A DNA stretch of 5,677 nt from an uncultured Oscillospiraceae bacterium (GTDB lineage Bacteria; Bacillota; Clostridia; Oscillospirales; Oscillospiraceae), in assembly GCA_910585815.1 (NCBI GenBank), contig CAJUFJ010000098.1, forward strand, positions 1 to 5,677, in the 5' to 3' direction. The position numbers and the translations under genes were made by a program. The stretch's first letter is position 1; each line of letters starts with the position of its first letter. Below are positions 5,449 through 5,677 of the stretch, piece after piece. The notes below the pieces were generated by a model. That model saw nothing but the letters and a program-made list of their open reading frames with translations, made no database searches and was not told the origin of the DNA.

Positions 5449-5677
5449 TGCCCGCCGGGCATCGCTCCTGGCCTACTGCAAGCTGACGGAGCTGGCGGAC
5501 GATCCTGAGGTGGCCGCTCTGCTGGAGACCTTCTACGGCGCGGCAGCGGCCTACATGGCCCAGGCCGGGGTGTCCGAGCCGGAGGAGGGCACGTTCCGCC
5601 GCTCCCAGTACGACCTGTGCGTCAACCACCTGGTTCTGGACAGTTGGGATAAGCGGGAGATGTCCGTCTCCGGGACG
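5432..5677 (+). CDS. gp6-like head-tail connector protein, 3'-truncated by the window edge
   Basis: The frame is open from ATG 5432 to the last base (82 codons, no stop seen). HK97 gp6-like connectors form a ring under the portal that closes the filled head and makes the tail docking surface. The visible part is mostly helical: an N-terminal segment with LLAYCKLTELADDPEVAALLETFYGAAAAYM-type helices (residues about 11-41), a loop with an acidic turn (VSEPEEG), and a helix with YDLCVNHLVLDSWDKRE (about 60-76). The DDPEV...AAAAYM arrangement and the length of spacing to a second helix ending in a W are typical of the gp6 / DNA-packaging connector group. It overlaps the SH3-protein gene by 17 bases and is probably coupled to it. 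The family call rests on helix pattern and on position after the capsid gene, so it is somewhat less secure than the terminase, portal and capsid calls. Confidence 0.8.
   Translation, partial: MSPLSDARRASLLAYCKLTELADDPEVAALLETFYGAAAAYMAQAGVSEPEEGTFRRSQYDLCVNHLVLDSWDKREMSVSGT

Noticed and set aside
1..5677. CRISPR array, tRNA, insertion sequence, defence or other novel multi-gene system
   Set aside because: I saw no regularly spaced repeats, no tRNA-like fold, no transposase and no non-phage gene; all coding space is filled by a standard packaging and head module plus two small accessory genes.

Overview
The window is one continuous, plus-strand stretch of a GC-rich tailed-phage or prophage genome: the DNA-packaging and head-assembly module of a siphovirus-like phage with an HK97-type head. 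The gene order is large terminase (5' end cut off by the window), a 59-residue two-helix membrane protein, HK97-family portal, prohead protease, major capsid protein with an N-terminal scaffold region, a small acidic SH3-like protein, and the first 82 codons of a gp6-like head-tail connector. Strong AGGAGG-type ribosome binding sites, GTG starts and the protein family types suggest a GC-rich Firmicute host, probably a gut clostridium of the Oscillospiraceae kind. The host is an inference from style and not a proof. No integrase, host gene or attachment site is visible, so prophage and free phage cannot be told apart.

Region by region: 1-1596 terminase; 1597-1664 is the only real gap before the capsid gene (68 bases) and holds a GC-rich hairpin, a perfect 17-base palindrome and a ribosome binding site; 1665-1844 small membrane protein; 1841-3106 portal; 3107-3841 protease; 3816-5021 capsid protein; 5035-5448 SH3-like protein; 5432-5677 connector, running off the end. 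Genes overlap or nearly abut (4-base, 0-base, 26-base and 17-base junctions, and a 13-base gap), so they are almost certainly translated from one polycistronic late transcript that starts upstream of the window. I see no promoter and no intrinsic terminator inside it.

How the genes work together: capsid subunits co-assemble with the protease on the dodecameric portal to make a prohead. The protease removes the capsid protein's N-terminal scaffold region. The terminase docks on the portal, pumps in DNA and cuts it, and the connector then seals the portal vertex for tail attachment. The membrane protein and the SH3-like protein are accessory genes of unknown role.

Most of the window is ordinary for this phage type. 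The least explained signal is a perfect palindrome, GTGTCCAACTTGGACAC, present twice: once in the terminase-membrane protein gap and once inside the 3' end of the protease gene, where it is translated within a poorly conserved tail. Both copies are preceded by the same 11-base string.
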